From positions 62,001-126,000 of the forward strand of contig JAAFIP010000002.1 of the NCBI GenBank assembly GCA_013297865.1: a stretch of DNA of 64,000 nucleotides, in the 5' to 3' direction. The notes below the pieces were generated by a model that was given only the letters and a program-made list of their open reading frames with translations, ran no database searches and was not told the origin of the DNA. Source of the DNA: Polaromonas sp. GTDB taxonomy: Bacteria > Pseudomonadota > Gammaproteobacteria > Burkholderiales > Burkholderiaceae_C. This document shows, piece after piece, positions 57,084 through 64,000 of the stretch (its first letter is position 1; each line of letters begins with the position of its first letter). A program made the translations under genes and the position numbers.

Positions 57084-57124
57084 GGTGGTGTCTCCTGAGA
57101 GGTATGTCTAAATGCAGTGGATGT

Positions 57125-58189
57125 TCAAAGCAGGGTGGCAATGTGCAGTTGCTTGGCCAGGGCGTCCAGCTCGGCCAGCAGTCCCGCTGAGACTGGAATG
57201 CCCGTCTTGCTGTAGCGCTCGCGGCGCTCCTGGCTTTGCTCGCCTGGCAGCCAGATGCGATCTACGCCAGGCAGGCGTTGGCTTTGGTGGATGTCGTTGG
57301 CCAATTGATTCACCGCAGCTTTAAAAAATGCTGGTTCGCCAAAGGCCTTGAGATCGATCACCAAAATCGCCTGCCCGGTGTTGGTGGGGGTCACATGGTC
57401 GTGGTTGAAGTCCACCACATCACGCCCCATGGCCGCGCCATTGAGCGTGCCTGCCAGCAGGCCCACGATCAGTGCCAAGCCATAGCCTTTGTGCGCCCCG
57501 ATAGGCAGCAAGAAGCCTTCCTCTGCACGTTTGGGATCTGTAAGCGGCTTGCCTTGGCGGTCAATCATCCAGCCCTCAGGCATCTGCTCACCGCGCTTGG
57601 CCTTGGCCTTGACCTTGCCATACGCTGCCACCGTAGTGGCCATGTCCAGCACCACGCTCTGGCCATCAGGCCCAGGAATACCCACGGCAATCGGGTTGGT
57701 GGACAACAGCATTTCCATTCCGCCCCAGGGCGGCAAATGGTTGGCATTGCCCACTGCAAAATACAGCCCAATCATGTCGTGTGCAATCGGCATGCGTGCA
57801 TACAGCGATGCGGGGCCAGCGTGGTTGCTGGCACGCGCGCCGACCCAGGCCACTCCAGCGGTACGAGCCTTGTCAATTGCTAGCTCGGTGGCGTAAGACA
57901 TCACCAAATGCCCCATGCCGTTGTCGCCATCCACCAGCGCCATGGCGGCGCGCTCAGTGACTGCACGAATATGCGGCTGGGTGTTGATGCCGCCAGCCTG
58001 AATGCGTTTGACATACTGCGGCAGGCGGATGACGCCATGCCCATCCGAGCCTTGCAGGTCCGCTTCAGCCATCAAGGCCGCCACCTTGTTGGCATCGGCC
58101 ACGGGCAGCCCGGCGCAGGACAGGCCGCTGGCAATAAAGCTGCGCAGCCGCTCCACGCTGACGAAGCTGCTGGATTTTTCTGTAGTCAT
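57125..58189 (-). CDS. Ldh-family (malate / L-lactate / ureidoglycolate type) oxidoreductase
   Basis: A 354-aa NAD(P)-dependent dehydrogenase of the Ldh_2 family. Motifs are SDGHGVIRLPQYVKRI, VGARASNHAGPA with the catalytic His, and IGAHKGYGLALIVG. The substrate (malate, sulfolactate, ureidoglycolate or delta-piperideine carboxylate type) cannot be chosen from sequence. It precedes the Bug gene by 41 bp and is divergent from the racemase-like gene. Confidence 0.88.
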   Translation of the reverse strand: MTTEKSSSFVSVERLRSFIASGLSCAGLPVADANKVAALMAEADLQGSDGHGVIRLPQYVKRIQAGGINTQPHIRAVTERAAMALVDGDNGMGHLVMSYATELAIDKARTAGVAWVGARASNHAGPASLYARMPIAHDMIGLYFAVGNANHLPPWGGMEMLLSTNPIAVGIPGPDGQSVVLDMATTVAAYGKVKAKAKRGEQMPEGWMIDRQGKPLTDPKRAEEGFLLPIGAHKGYGLALIVGLLAGTLNGAAMGRDVVDFNHDHVTPTNTGQAILVIDLKAFGEPAFFKAAVNQLANDIHQSQRLPGVDRIWLPGEQSQERRERYSKTGIPVSAGLLAELDALAKQLHIATLL

Positions 58190-58268
58190 GTTGTGTAGGT
58201 TTTGCGTTCGTTACATCCTCTATCATAGGGCGTGGCTCTATCGCGTTTACCCCAATTCACCTCTCAAA

Positions 58269-58925
58269 ATGACATCTCCTCAGCCCCGTATCGCCCTTAT
58301 CCATGCGCTTTCTCATGCGGTAGACCCCATCAATCAGGCCATTGCACGCGACTGGCCCTCGGCCATGCGCATGAACCTGCTGGACGACAGCCTGTCTGCT
58401 GACCTGGCGGCCAGCGGGCGCGGGCAGGATGCGGCCATGCAGATGCGTTTTCAGCGTCTGGCGGGCTATGCAGTGGACTGCGGCTGCCACGCGATACTGT
58501 TCACATGCTCGGCCTTTGGCACCTGCATTGAAGCTGTGGCACAGCGCTACCCCCACATGCCCGTGCTCAAGCCCAATGAAGCCATGATTGACGACGCGAG
58601 TGCCTTGGGCCAGCGCATAGGCTTGGTGGCCACATTTGCCCCCACTTTGGTGTCAATGCCGCCTGAATTCCCGGCGCATGTGCAGTTGGAGACAGGGTTG
58701 GCTGAAGAAGCCCTGGCTGCTTTGAACGCAGGTGACGCGCAGCGACACGATGAGCTGATTGCGCAGGCTGCGATGGTGCTGGCAAACAAGGGCTGTGGTG
58801 TGATTTCCTTGGCACAGTTCAGCATGGCCCGCGCAGCCGGTCTGGTTGCGCAGCGCACCGGTTTGACGGTGTTGACGCCTGTTGCCAGCGCGGTGACTCG
58901 GTTGAAGACTTTGCTCAGTACTTGA
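58269..58925 (+). CDS. aspartate/glutamate racemase-family protein
   Basis: The ATG at 58269 gives 218 aa; the track ORF begins earlier in the shadow of the Ldh gene. It begins RIALIHALSHAVDPI; a conserved Cys lies in ILFTCSAFG (about residue 80) and another in NKGCGVISLAQ (about 178), consistent with the two-Cys racemase fold. It could be a racemase, isomerase or arylmalonate decarboxylase relative. It may share a regulator with the Ldh/Bug pair. Confidence 0.82.
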   Translation: MTSPQPRIALIHALSHAVDPINQAIARDWPSAMRMNLLDDSLSADLAASGRGQDAAMQMRFQRLAGYAVDCGCHAILFTCSAFGTCIEAVAQRYPHMPVLKPNEAMIDDASALGQRIGLVATFAPTLVSMPPEFPAHVQLETGLAEEALAALNAGDAQRHDELIAQAAMVLANKGCGVISLAQFSMARAAGLVAQRTGLTVLTPVASAVTRLKTLLST

Positions 58926-59009
58926 TCTTTTTTGCTTGGGTTGCTGATGTATTCAAGGCGATGTTTGGTATTGCCTTTGTGGTTTTCGCATTTGCTTTGC
59001 GCTTCGCTT

Positions 59010-59155
59010 GATCTGACCGGTGGTGCGTTCAAATAGGTTGTGCTTCACGTGATCCGGCCGGCGGCGCGCTCAGCTCCGCGGCTGTCCCCCGCGGCGGCCT
59101 AGGGCCGCCTGCTCCTCCTTGATGCCGCTGCGCTGAGCGCACCACCGACCAGATC
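59010..59155. repeat. inverted repeat with internal related copy
   Basis: The arm GATCTGACCGGTGGTGCG at 59010-59027 pairs with CGCACCACCGACCAGATC at 59138-59155 (two mismatches). A middle copy GATCCGGCCGGCGGCGCGCTCAG at 59051-59073 matches the right arm's complement at 19 of 23 bases, all differences being C/T changes. Confidence 0.75.
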
Positions 59156-59243
59156 TAGCTGAGGTGGTGGTCATTCAAACGATGCGCGCTGAGCATCCAA
59201 GATTTCGGCAAGGTAGTTGATATTCAACCGCTGCTATTCACCC

Positions 59244-59312
59244 CAAGCGCCGAGGCGTACGAAGCTCAAGCACCGGGGCGTACAAAGCCCAAGCGCCATA
59301 GCGTACAAAAAC
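59244..59312 (+). repeat. three tandem 23-bp repeats
   Basis: Units begin at 59244, 59267 and 59290: CAAGCGCCGAGGCGTACGAA, CAAGCACCGGGGCGTACAAA and CAAGCGCCATAGCGTACAAA plus three more bases each. A fourth, broken GGGCGTACA follows at about 59328. Confidence 0.85.
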
Positions 59313-59339
59313 ACGCAAGGGTCTAAAAGGGCGTACACA

Positions 59340-60200
59340 TCAGAAACCCGCCTCATGCACCCGCATAAAAGCAGCAAAGCGTGGCTTGCCGCTGGGTGTG
59401 ACGTCGCGATAGGAATAGGTGATCGTGCTACCGATAGCGGGCGGATTCTGGCGCTGCGCGTTTGACAAACCCGTGCCCAGCTTGAAACGTTGACCGCTGG
59501 CGGTTTTGACATCCAGCGCGCCCAGCATGCCTGCATATTTGCCTTGGCCTGCGACATGGCCTACCACCACGGCCTCGGCGTCTTGCTGGGGTTTGAGCTT
59601 GAGCAACACGTCGCTGCGCCCATGGGTTACCGGTGCGCTGGCCAGGTGCAGCATCAGGCCTTCGCCGCCTGCCGCGACAACGGCTTTGAGCTTTGCTTGC
59701 AGCGCTGCAGGGTTGGCTACGCGATACTGTTCTACCGCCTGCAACTGGGGCCAGGCGGTTTGGGCGATGATGGTGGGCAACTGCGCAATGCGTTTTTCAA
59801 AGCTGCCGGTTTCTCCGGGCAGCTCAAACACCATGTACTTGATCTGCTGCCATTCGGCGTCCACGGGCTGCGCCTTGCGCACCATGCCTGACAGCGTGTC
59901 AAACTGCCCACGCCCCAGCCATAGCTCGCCGTCCAGTGGCGTGCGTGGTAGCTTGGCTGTGAACCAAGTGGGAGCTGCGACTGCGCGGCCGCTGCGAAAA
60001 CGCAAAATCTGGCCATCCCACACGGCGCGCACACCATCCAGCTTTTCGCTGACCAAATAGCCAGCAGGGTCGATGCCTGCAGGGGCGCTGCGCGCCAGCA
60101 CAATGGGTAGCTCGGTAGCCGCTGGGGTTGGCTGGGCCAAGCCCCAGCTGCCCAGCAAAGCCAGTAAACGGGTGTGAAAAAAGCGTCGGTGCAGGTTCAT
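59340..60200 (-). CDS. ligE: ATP-dependent DNA ligase of the minimal, exported LigE type
   Basis: A small ATP-dependent ligase with a signal-like N-terminus (LLALLGSWGLAQPTPAATE). From the ATG at 60200 it has 286 aa. The AMP lysine is in SEKLDGVRAVWDG (KxDG); LDGELWLG (motif III), EGLMLH (motif IV) and LLKLKP (motif V) follow. LigE proteins lack extra DNA-binding domains and are thought to act in the periplasm, possibly during DNA uptake. Start choice (60200, 60209 or 60233) is uncertain. It is divergent from the next gene with 36 bp between. Confidence 0.88.
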   Translation of the reverse strand: MNLHRRFFHTRLLALLGSWGLAQPTPAATELPIVLARSAPAGIDPAGYLVSEKLDGVRAVWDGQILRFRSGRAVAAPTWFTAKLPRTPLDGELWLGRGQFDTLSGMVRKAQPVDAEWQQIKYMVFELPGETGSFEKRIAQLPTIIAQTAWPQLQAVEQYRVANPAALQAKLKAVVAAGGEGLMLHLASAPVTHGRSDVLLKLKPQQDAEAVVVGHVAGQGKYAGMLGALDVKTASGQRFKLGTGLSNAQRQNPPAIGSTITYSYRDVTPSGKPRFAAFMRVHEAGF

Positions 60201-60236
60201 GGCTGGCATCATAGCGATTTGAGCGAAAATCACGGC

Positions 60237-60836
60237 ATGATCCGTTGCATTTCTTTTCTCATCTTTGTGTGCCTGGGCGCTGCAGCCAGCGCTCAGGAGT
60301 CCAATATTCTGGGTTTGCCCGCCGTGCCCCAGACGACAGCCTCGGGTGCCAAAATCGTGCCCAACACCGGTCCGCTGATCCGCGATGTGGAGGCTAAAGC
60401 CATTTTGAGCGGTGGCGTGCAGATGGTGTCGTCCTATCTGGACAAGCAGGCTATGGTCAAGGTCACCACCATCAACCCATTTGCTACCGAAGACCAGCGC
60501 CGCCAGGCTGTGGAGGCTGCCCGTCTGGTGCAGCGCGACCTGCCGCTATCCTGCCAGTCCCAGTGCAAGCCTGCCCGCACCATGGCAAGCCCCAAAATCC
60601 TGCCTGATGGCAAGCTGCAGTTCGACATGGTGATTGAGGGCTTTCCCCGCCTGCTGGACCGCGACGACATGGTCAACATGATCAAAGGGGTTCCTCTGGC
60701 GCAGAAAGCAGCGGCGCCCGTCAAACCTGCCTCTGCTCCCAAGAGCGCTGCATCCAAGCCTGCTGCTGCCAAGGCGGCAGATACCCAGCCCAAAGCCTTG
60801 ACTGCTACCTCCTCGGCCACCAGCGTCGCGCAATAA
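60237..60836 (+). CDS. exported protein of unknown function
   Basis: The ATG at 60237 gives 199 aa with a signal peptide (CISFLIFVCLGAAASAQ). The mature part contains SYLDKQAMVKVTTINPFAT and a Cys pair (SCQSQCKP); the C-terminus is Ala/Lys/Pro-rich low complexity. No known family recognised. It is followed by rsuA four bases later. Confidence 0.65.
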   Translation: MIRCISFLIFVCLGAAASAQESNILGLPAVPQTTASGAKIVPNTGPLIRDVEAKAILSGGVQMVSSYLDKQAMVKVTTINPFATEDQRRQAVEAARLVQRDLPLSCQSQCKPARTMASPKILPDGKLQFDMVIEGFPRLLDRDDMVNMIKGVPLAQKAAAPVKPASAPKSAASKPAAAKAADTQPKALTATSSATSVAQ

Positions 60837-60840
60837 GCCC

Positions 60841-61599
60841 ATGCATCTGGCCGACATTCTGTTTACCCAGGGCTTTGGCACGCGCCGCGTTTGCGCAGGG
60901 CTGATTGAGCAAGGCTTGGTGGGTGTGTACCGTGATGGCAGCGTGCAGGCCGATGTGGCTTATGCACAATCAGCGCCTGATCTGCAGACAGAGGGCCTGC
61001 GCTTTCAGGTGCAGGGCGTGGACTGGGCCTACCACGCGCGAGCCTATGTGCTGCTGAACAAGCCTGCGGGCTATGAGTGCTCTCACAAGCCTGGGGCCTG
61101 GCCTAGTGTTTACACCCTGCTGCCCAGTGCGCTGCGGCTGCGGCCCAACAAAAACGCCATCCAGGGCGTGCAGGCCGTGGGCCGGCTGGACCAGGACACC
61201 ACCGGTGCGCTGCTGCTGAGCGACGATGGCCAGTTCATCCACCGCCTCAGCTCGCCCAAGCACCATGTGCCCAAGCTGTACCAAGTCATCTGCAAACACC
61301 CGGTGGATGCTACCCAGGTGGCCAAGCTGCTGGACGGTGTGGTGCTGGACGATTCTCCCAAGCCTGTGCGCGCTGCGGCCTGTGCGCAAACTGGTGAGCT
61401 GGCGCTCGACCTCACTCTTACTGAAGGCAAATACCATCAGGTCAAACGCATGCTCGCTGCGGTAGGCAATCGGGTCGAGGGCCTGCACCGCGCCCGCATC
61501 GGTAGCCTGGACCTGGGCGGTCTGCCCAGTGGTCAGTGGCGCTGGCTCAGCGCGCCAGAGCTTGCCATGCTGCACACGGGGCAAGTGGCGCAGGGTTGA
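60841..61599 (+). CDS. rsuA: 16S rRNA pseudouridine synthase, RsuA family
   Basis: A 252-aa enzyme that makes pseudouridine in 16S rRNA (position 516 in E. coli). An N-terminal S4-like domain (MHLADILFTQGFGTRRVC) precedes the catalytic motif VGRLDQDTTGALLLSDDG with the essential Asp; the C-terminal EGKYHQVKRMLAAVGNRVEGLHR is typical of RsuA. RluE/RluF paralogues are the alternative. Confidence 0.88.
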   Translation: MHLADILFTQGFGTRRVCAGLIEQGLVGVYRDGSVQADVAYAQSAPDLQTEGLRFQVQGVDWAYHARAYVLLNKPAGYECSHKPGAWPSVYTLLPSALRLRPNKNAIQGVQAVGRLDQDTTGALLLSDDGQFIHRLSSPKHHVPKLYQVICKHPVDATQVAKLLDGVVLDDSPKPVRAAACAQTGELALDLTLTEGKYHQVKRMLAAVGNRVEGLHRARIGSLDLGGLPSGQWRWLSAPELAMLHTGQVAQG

Positions 61600-61686
61600 G
61601 CAACGCGGGCTTGGGCAAAACAGGCTTGAGCGAGACAGGGGAATAAGCTTTGCAGAAGCTGCTAATGGCTCTCCAAGAGACTGGCA

Positions 61687-61740
61687 GTACTATTAATTTA
61701 ATAGCTGCTCCCGCGACATTCTATTGGTCTGCGGCCCGAT
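61687..61740 (+). repeat. interspersed repeat copy R7 (rsuA-engB gap)
   Basis: CTATTAATTTAATAG stem (61690-61704), core CTGCTCCCGCGACATTCTATTGG. It lies in the 159-bp gap between the convergent rsuA and engB genes. Confidence 0.85.
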
Positions 61741-61758
61741 TTCATTCATAAAAACGGC

Positions 61759-62607
61759 TTATGCAGTGCTGTCTGAGTCGTCCAGCTCTTCGTCTGAAGG
61801 CTCAGCGTCCTGCGCAGCCGCCACGATGTCTACACTGCGCTCCAAGGGCGCCGCGGCCCATGCGCGCAGGTGCAGGGCCATGTCGTCTACACCGATGCGC
61901 TTGAGGGCTGAGAACATCTTGACATCGCCGCCGCCAGCTTGCAGCTTGGCAATCGACAGGGCCTTGGCTGCCTCGGTCTTGTTGAGCTTGTCGGCCTTGG
62001 TGAGCAAGATGACGAACTTCAGGCCGCGCTCCACCCGCGGGCGGATCACGTCCAGCAGGATGTCGTCCAGCTCGGTCAGGCCCAGGCGCGGGTCGCACAG
62101 CAGCACCACGGCGGCCAGGTTTTCGCGGCTTTTGAGGTAGTTGGCCATCACCCGCTGCCAGCGCAGCTTGCTGTCTTTGGCCACGGCCGCATAGCCGTAG
62201 CCGGGCAGGTCGGCCAGTATGGCGTCGGTGCTGCCTTGGCGGCCAATTGAAAACAGGTTGATGTGCTGTGTGCGGCCCGGGGTTTTGGAGGCGTAGGCCA
62301 GCTGTTTTTGCTGTGCCAGGGTGTTGATGCAGGTGGATTTGCCCGCGTTGGAGCGCCCTACAAATGCGATCTCGGGCACTTCCAGCGCGGGCAGGTGGTG
62401 CAGCTGGGCGGCCGTGGTCAAAAAGCGGGCGGTGTGCAGCCAGGCCATCGCTTCTTTGGCCTCGGTGCTGGCCTCGGCGGGTTTGGCGTAACTGGGCGCG
62501 CTGCGGGTCAAAGCGGTGGCTTTGCCCTGCTGCGCGAGGGACACCGTCGAGCGGGCCTTGCTGCGCGGGCCCGGGTTGGTGGATTTTTTGGACGGTGAGG
62601 TGGACAT
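61759..62607 (-). CDS. engB: ribosome biogenesis GTP-binding protein
   Basis: A small GTPase (YihA/YsxC) needed for 50S assembly. The ATG at 62607 gives 282 aa. G1 is GRSNAGKST, G3 DLPGYG, G4 TKADK, and the family motif TPGRTQHINLF is present. N- and C-terminal extensions are longer than the ~200-aa family core; the C-terminus is acidic (EPSDEELDDSDSTA). Confidence 0.94.
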   Translation of the reverse strand: MSTSPSKKSTNPGPRSKARSTVSLAQQGKATALTRSAPSYAKPAEASTEAKEAMAWLHTARFLTTAAQLHHLPALEVPEIAFVGRSNAGKSTCINTLAQQKQLAYASKTPGRTQHINLFSIGRQGSTDAILADLPGYGYAAVAKDSKLRWQRVMANYLKSRENLAAVVLLCDPRLGLTELDDILLDVIRPRVERGLKFVILLTKADKLNKTEAAKALSIAKLQAGGGDVKMFSALKRIGVDDMALHLRAWAAAPLERSVDIVAAAQDAEPSDEELDDSDSTA

Positions 62608-62767
62608 AAGGAGAGCGCTGGTGGAAGCGCCGTGCAGCGCAAAAGGACAAAGCCGTAACACCCTCCATTAGACGGGTTTTAGGCCTTGAAAATCGTGTGG
62701 GAAGGGATTTCCCGCATGAAGCATTGTAAAATCAATAAGTTTTGCACATTGGATATTGTTACAAGCT

Positions 62768-63439
62768 ATGAAACTCATTGCCAGTTTATTGCTCACCGCC
62801 TGCACGGTGGCAACCGCTTTTGCCTCGACAGCAACCGCACCCGCCGCGGCAGCATCTGCGCCCGCAGCGGCCCCTGCGGCCGCTGTGGCCAAAGCCGCCA
62901 AGCCCGATTTGGCCAAAGGCGCTGAAAAATATACCGCTGTTTGCGCTGCCTGCCATGGTGCAGACGGCAATTCCGGCTCGCCAGAGAACCCCAAGCTCGC
63001 CGGCCAGCATCCGGAGTATCTGGTCAAGCAATTGCAGGAGTTCAAAGCAGGCAAGCGCAAGAATGCTGTGATGCAGGGCTTTGCCGCCACTTTGAGCGAT
63101 GAAGACATGCGCAACATCTCTTACTGGGCCACAGCGCAGAAGCAAAAACCCGGTTTCGCCAAAGACAAAGACCTGGTGGCACTGGGCGAGAAAATCTACA
63201 AAGGTGGCATTGCCGACCGCCAGATTGCGGCTTGCGCAGGCTGCCACAGCCCCACGGGCGCTGGCATTCCCTCGCAATACCCTCGCTTGGCCGGGCAGCA
63301 TGCAGACTATGTAGCCTCGTCACTGCGCGGCTACCGTGATGGTGCGCGCACCAACAACCTGCAGATGACGCAAGTGGCCTCCAAACTCAATGACCGCGAG
63401 ATCAAAGCCGTGGCAGACTACATCGCTGGCCTGCGCTAG
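62768..63439 (+). CDS. diheme cytochrome c4
   Basis: A 223-aa periplasmic electron carrier. A signal peptide (KLIASLLLTACTVATAFA) is followed by an Ala/Pro-rich linker and two c-type heme domains with CAACH and CAGCH; the axial Met ligands are probably in NAVMQGF and NNLQMTQ. It passes electrons to terminal oxidases. The start is ATG at 62768; the gene is divergent from engB and followed by resB. Confidence 0.94.
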   Translation: MKLIASLLLTACTVATAFASTATAPAAAASAPAAAPAAAVAKAAKPDLAKGAEKYTAVCAACHGADGNSGSPENPKLAGQHPEYLVKQLQEFKAGKRKNAVMQGFAATLSDEDMRNISYWATAQKQKPGFAKDKDLVALGEKIYKGGIADRQIAACAGCHSPTGAGIPSQYPRLAGQHADYVASSLRGYRDGARTNNLQMTQVASKLNDREIKAVADYIAGLR

Positions 63440-63515
63440 TCGCAGCGATGGCCTGTTGCTGTCTGGGCAGCACAGCATGTGGTCAGGAACTTAACAGGGG
63501 CTTGAAACCCTAACC

Positions 63516-63547
63516 AAGGCGGGTTTTCCTCAGGAACCCCGCCTTTT
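63516..63547 (+). terminator. terminator after cytochrome c4
   Basis: AAGGCGGG ... CCCGCCTT with extended imperfect pairing, followed by TTT, about 77 bp after the stop codon. Confidence 0.8.
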
Positions 63548-63575
63548 TGCTTGGCAGTTTGAGACAATCACCACC

Positions 63576-64000
63576 ATGTCAGTGTCCACCCACGGCCTAC
63601 GGCTGAAAACCCCTTCGCATGCGCTGCGCGCCGCGGTGGAGCTGCTATCGTCCATGCGCTTTTCGATTTCGTTGCTCAGCGTCATCTGCATCGCCTCGGT
63701 GATTGGCACGGTACTCAAGCAGGGCGAGCCGCTGGGCAACTATGTCAACCAGTTCGGCCCGTTCTGGGCGGACGTGTTTGTGGCTGTGAGTTTGCCCACC
63801 GTTTACAGCGCCTGGTGGTTTCTGCTGATCCTGGCGTTTCTGGTGCTGTCCACCAGCCTGTGCATCGCACGCAATACGCCCAAAATTCTGGCTGATCTGA
63901 ATATCTACAAAGAAGGCATCCGTGAGCAAAGCCTCAAGGCCTTTGGCCACCGTGCAGAGGCCACACTGCATGAAAACGCCCAGCTTGCAGCCCAGCGCGT
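63576..64000 (+). CDS. resB: cytochrome c biogenesis protein ResB (partial, 3' end outside window)
   Basis: The ATG at 63576 opens a reading frame that runs off the window; 141 residues are visible. ELLSSMRFSISLLSVICIASVIGTVLKQ is the typical ResB/Ccs1 N-terminus, followed by NYVNQFGPFWADVF and a second membrane span (YSAWWFLLILAFLVLSTSLCIARN). ResB with CcsA delivers heme to apocytochromes c in system II; the adjacent cytochrome c4 is a likely client. Confidence 0.93.
   Translation, partial: MSVSTHGLRLKTPSHALRAAVELLSSMRFSISLLSVICIASVIGTVLKQGEPLGNYVNQFGPFWADVFVAVSLPTVYSAWWFLLILAFLVLSTSLCIARNTPKILADLNIYKEGIREQSLKAFGHRAEATLHENAQLAAQR

Larger units (their letters stand above)
58926..59339. other. 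414-bp intergenic region with inverted and tandem repeats
   Basis: No gene is seen here. It contains an inverted repeat (59010-59027 with 59138-59155, 16 of 18 matching) enclosing a third related copy at 59051-59073, a GC-rich hairpin GGCGGCC-TAG-GGCCGCC (59093-59109), and three tandem 23-bp units at 59244-59312. The small plus ORF 59217..59465 shows no coding signature. Confidence 0.7.

Noticed and set aside
59244-59312. CRISPR array
   Set aside because: Units are directly joined with no spacers and there are no cas genes.
61802-62668. 288-aa minus ORF overlapping engB in another frame
   Set aside because: engB has all GTPase motifs; the alternative frame has no coding signature.

Overview
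The window looks like a chromosomal segment of a beta-proteobacterium of the order Burkholderiales, most likely family Comamonadaceae. The evidence is the tmRNA tag ANDERFALAA, a fused aroA-cmk gene, the gene order gyrA / pheA / tyrA / aroA-cmk / rpsA / ihfB / lapA / lapB, and a short interspersed repeat of a kind I associate with this family. There are no phage, transposase, tRNA, rRNA or CRISPR genes; the only RNA gene is tmRNA (ssrA).

Region 1 (1-20.5 kb) is a capsule / surface-polysaccharide locus of the ABC-transporter (group 2) type and is visibly more AT-rich than the rest. The minus strand carries galU (cut by the window edge), galE, two methyltransferase-domain proteins, a GT4-GT2-GT4 triple glycosyltransferase, an FkbM methyltransferase with a coiled coil and DUF4214, a GT4 glycosyltransferase, then kpsT, kpsM, kpsE, manC and kpsD. 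Many of these genes overlap by 4 bp. The plus strand carries kpsS and a GT4 fused to a single KpsC module. galU, galE and manC make UDP-Glc, UDP-Gal and GDP-Man. The KpsS and KpsC modules build the Kdo linker on lipid, the GTs build the repeat unit, and KpsMT-E-D export it.

Region 2 (20.5-24.8 kb) is a minus-strand four-gene unit: an RhlB-like GT1 glycosyltransferase, a membrane alpha/beta-hydrolase-like protein, a cytochrome P450 and a small membrane protein. I read it as a candidate glycolipid pathway that I cannot match to a described system.

Region 3 (24.8-43.7 kb) is GC-rich core genome: phosphomannomutase, waaC, waaA, hldD, rfaE1, lapB, lapA, ihfB, rpsA, aroA-cmk, tyrA, pheA, a DUF2059 protein and gyrA, then ompA and ubiG on the plus strand. 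Region 4 (43.7-54.3 kb) has gph, two secreted proteins of unknown function, a membrane desaturase, ssrA, and the four-gene DNA repair set exonuclease / ATP ligase / Lhr-like helicase / PdeM. Region 5 (54.3-64 kb) has a cyclase-family enzyme, a DUF1007 protein, a Bug-type binding protein with an Ldh-family dehydrogenase, an Asp/Glu racemase-family protein, a periplasmic-type LigE DNA ligase, rsuA, engB, cytochrome c4 and the start of resB.

The most unusual signal is a ~50-57 bp interspersed element, present in seven clear copies plus one half-related copy. It has a conserved core (TAGCTGCTCCCGCGATATT) flanked by hairpin stems that keep pairing while their bases change. Two copies lie in frame inside waaC and waaA. 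Two others, read on the opposite strand, supply most of the signal peptide of two unrelated exported proteins (the DUF2059 protein and the 45032-46282 protein).
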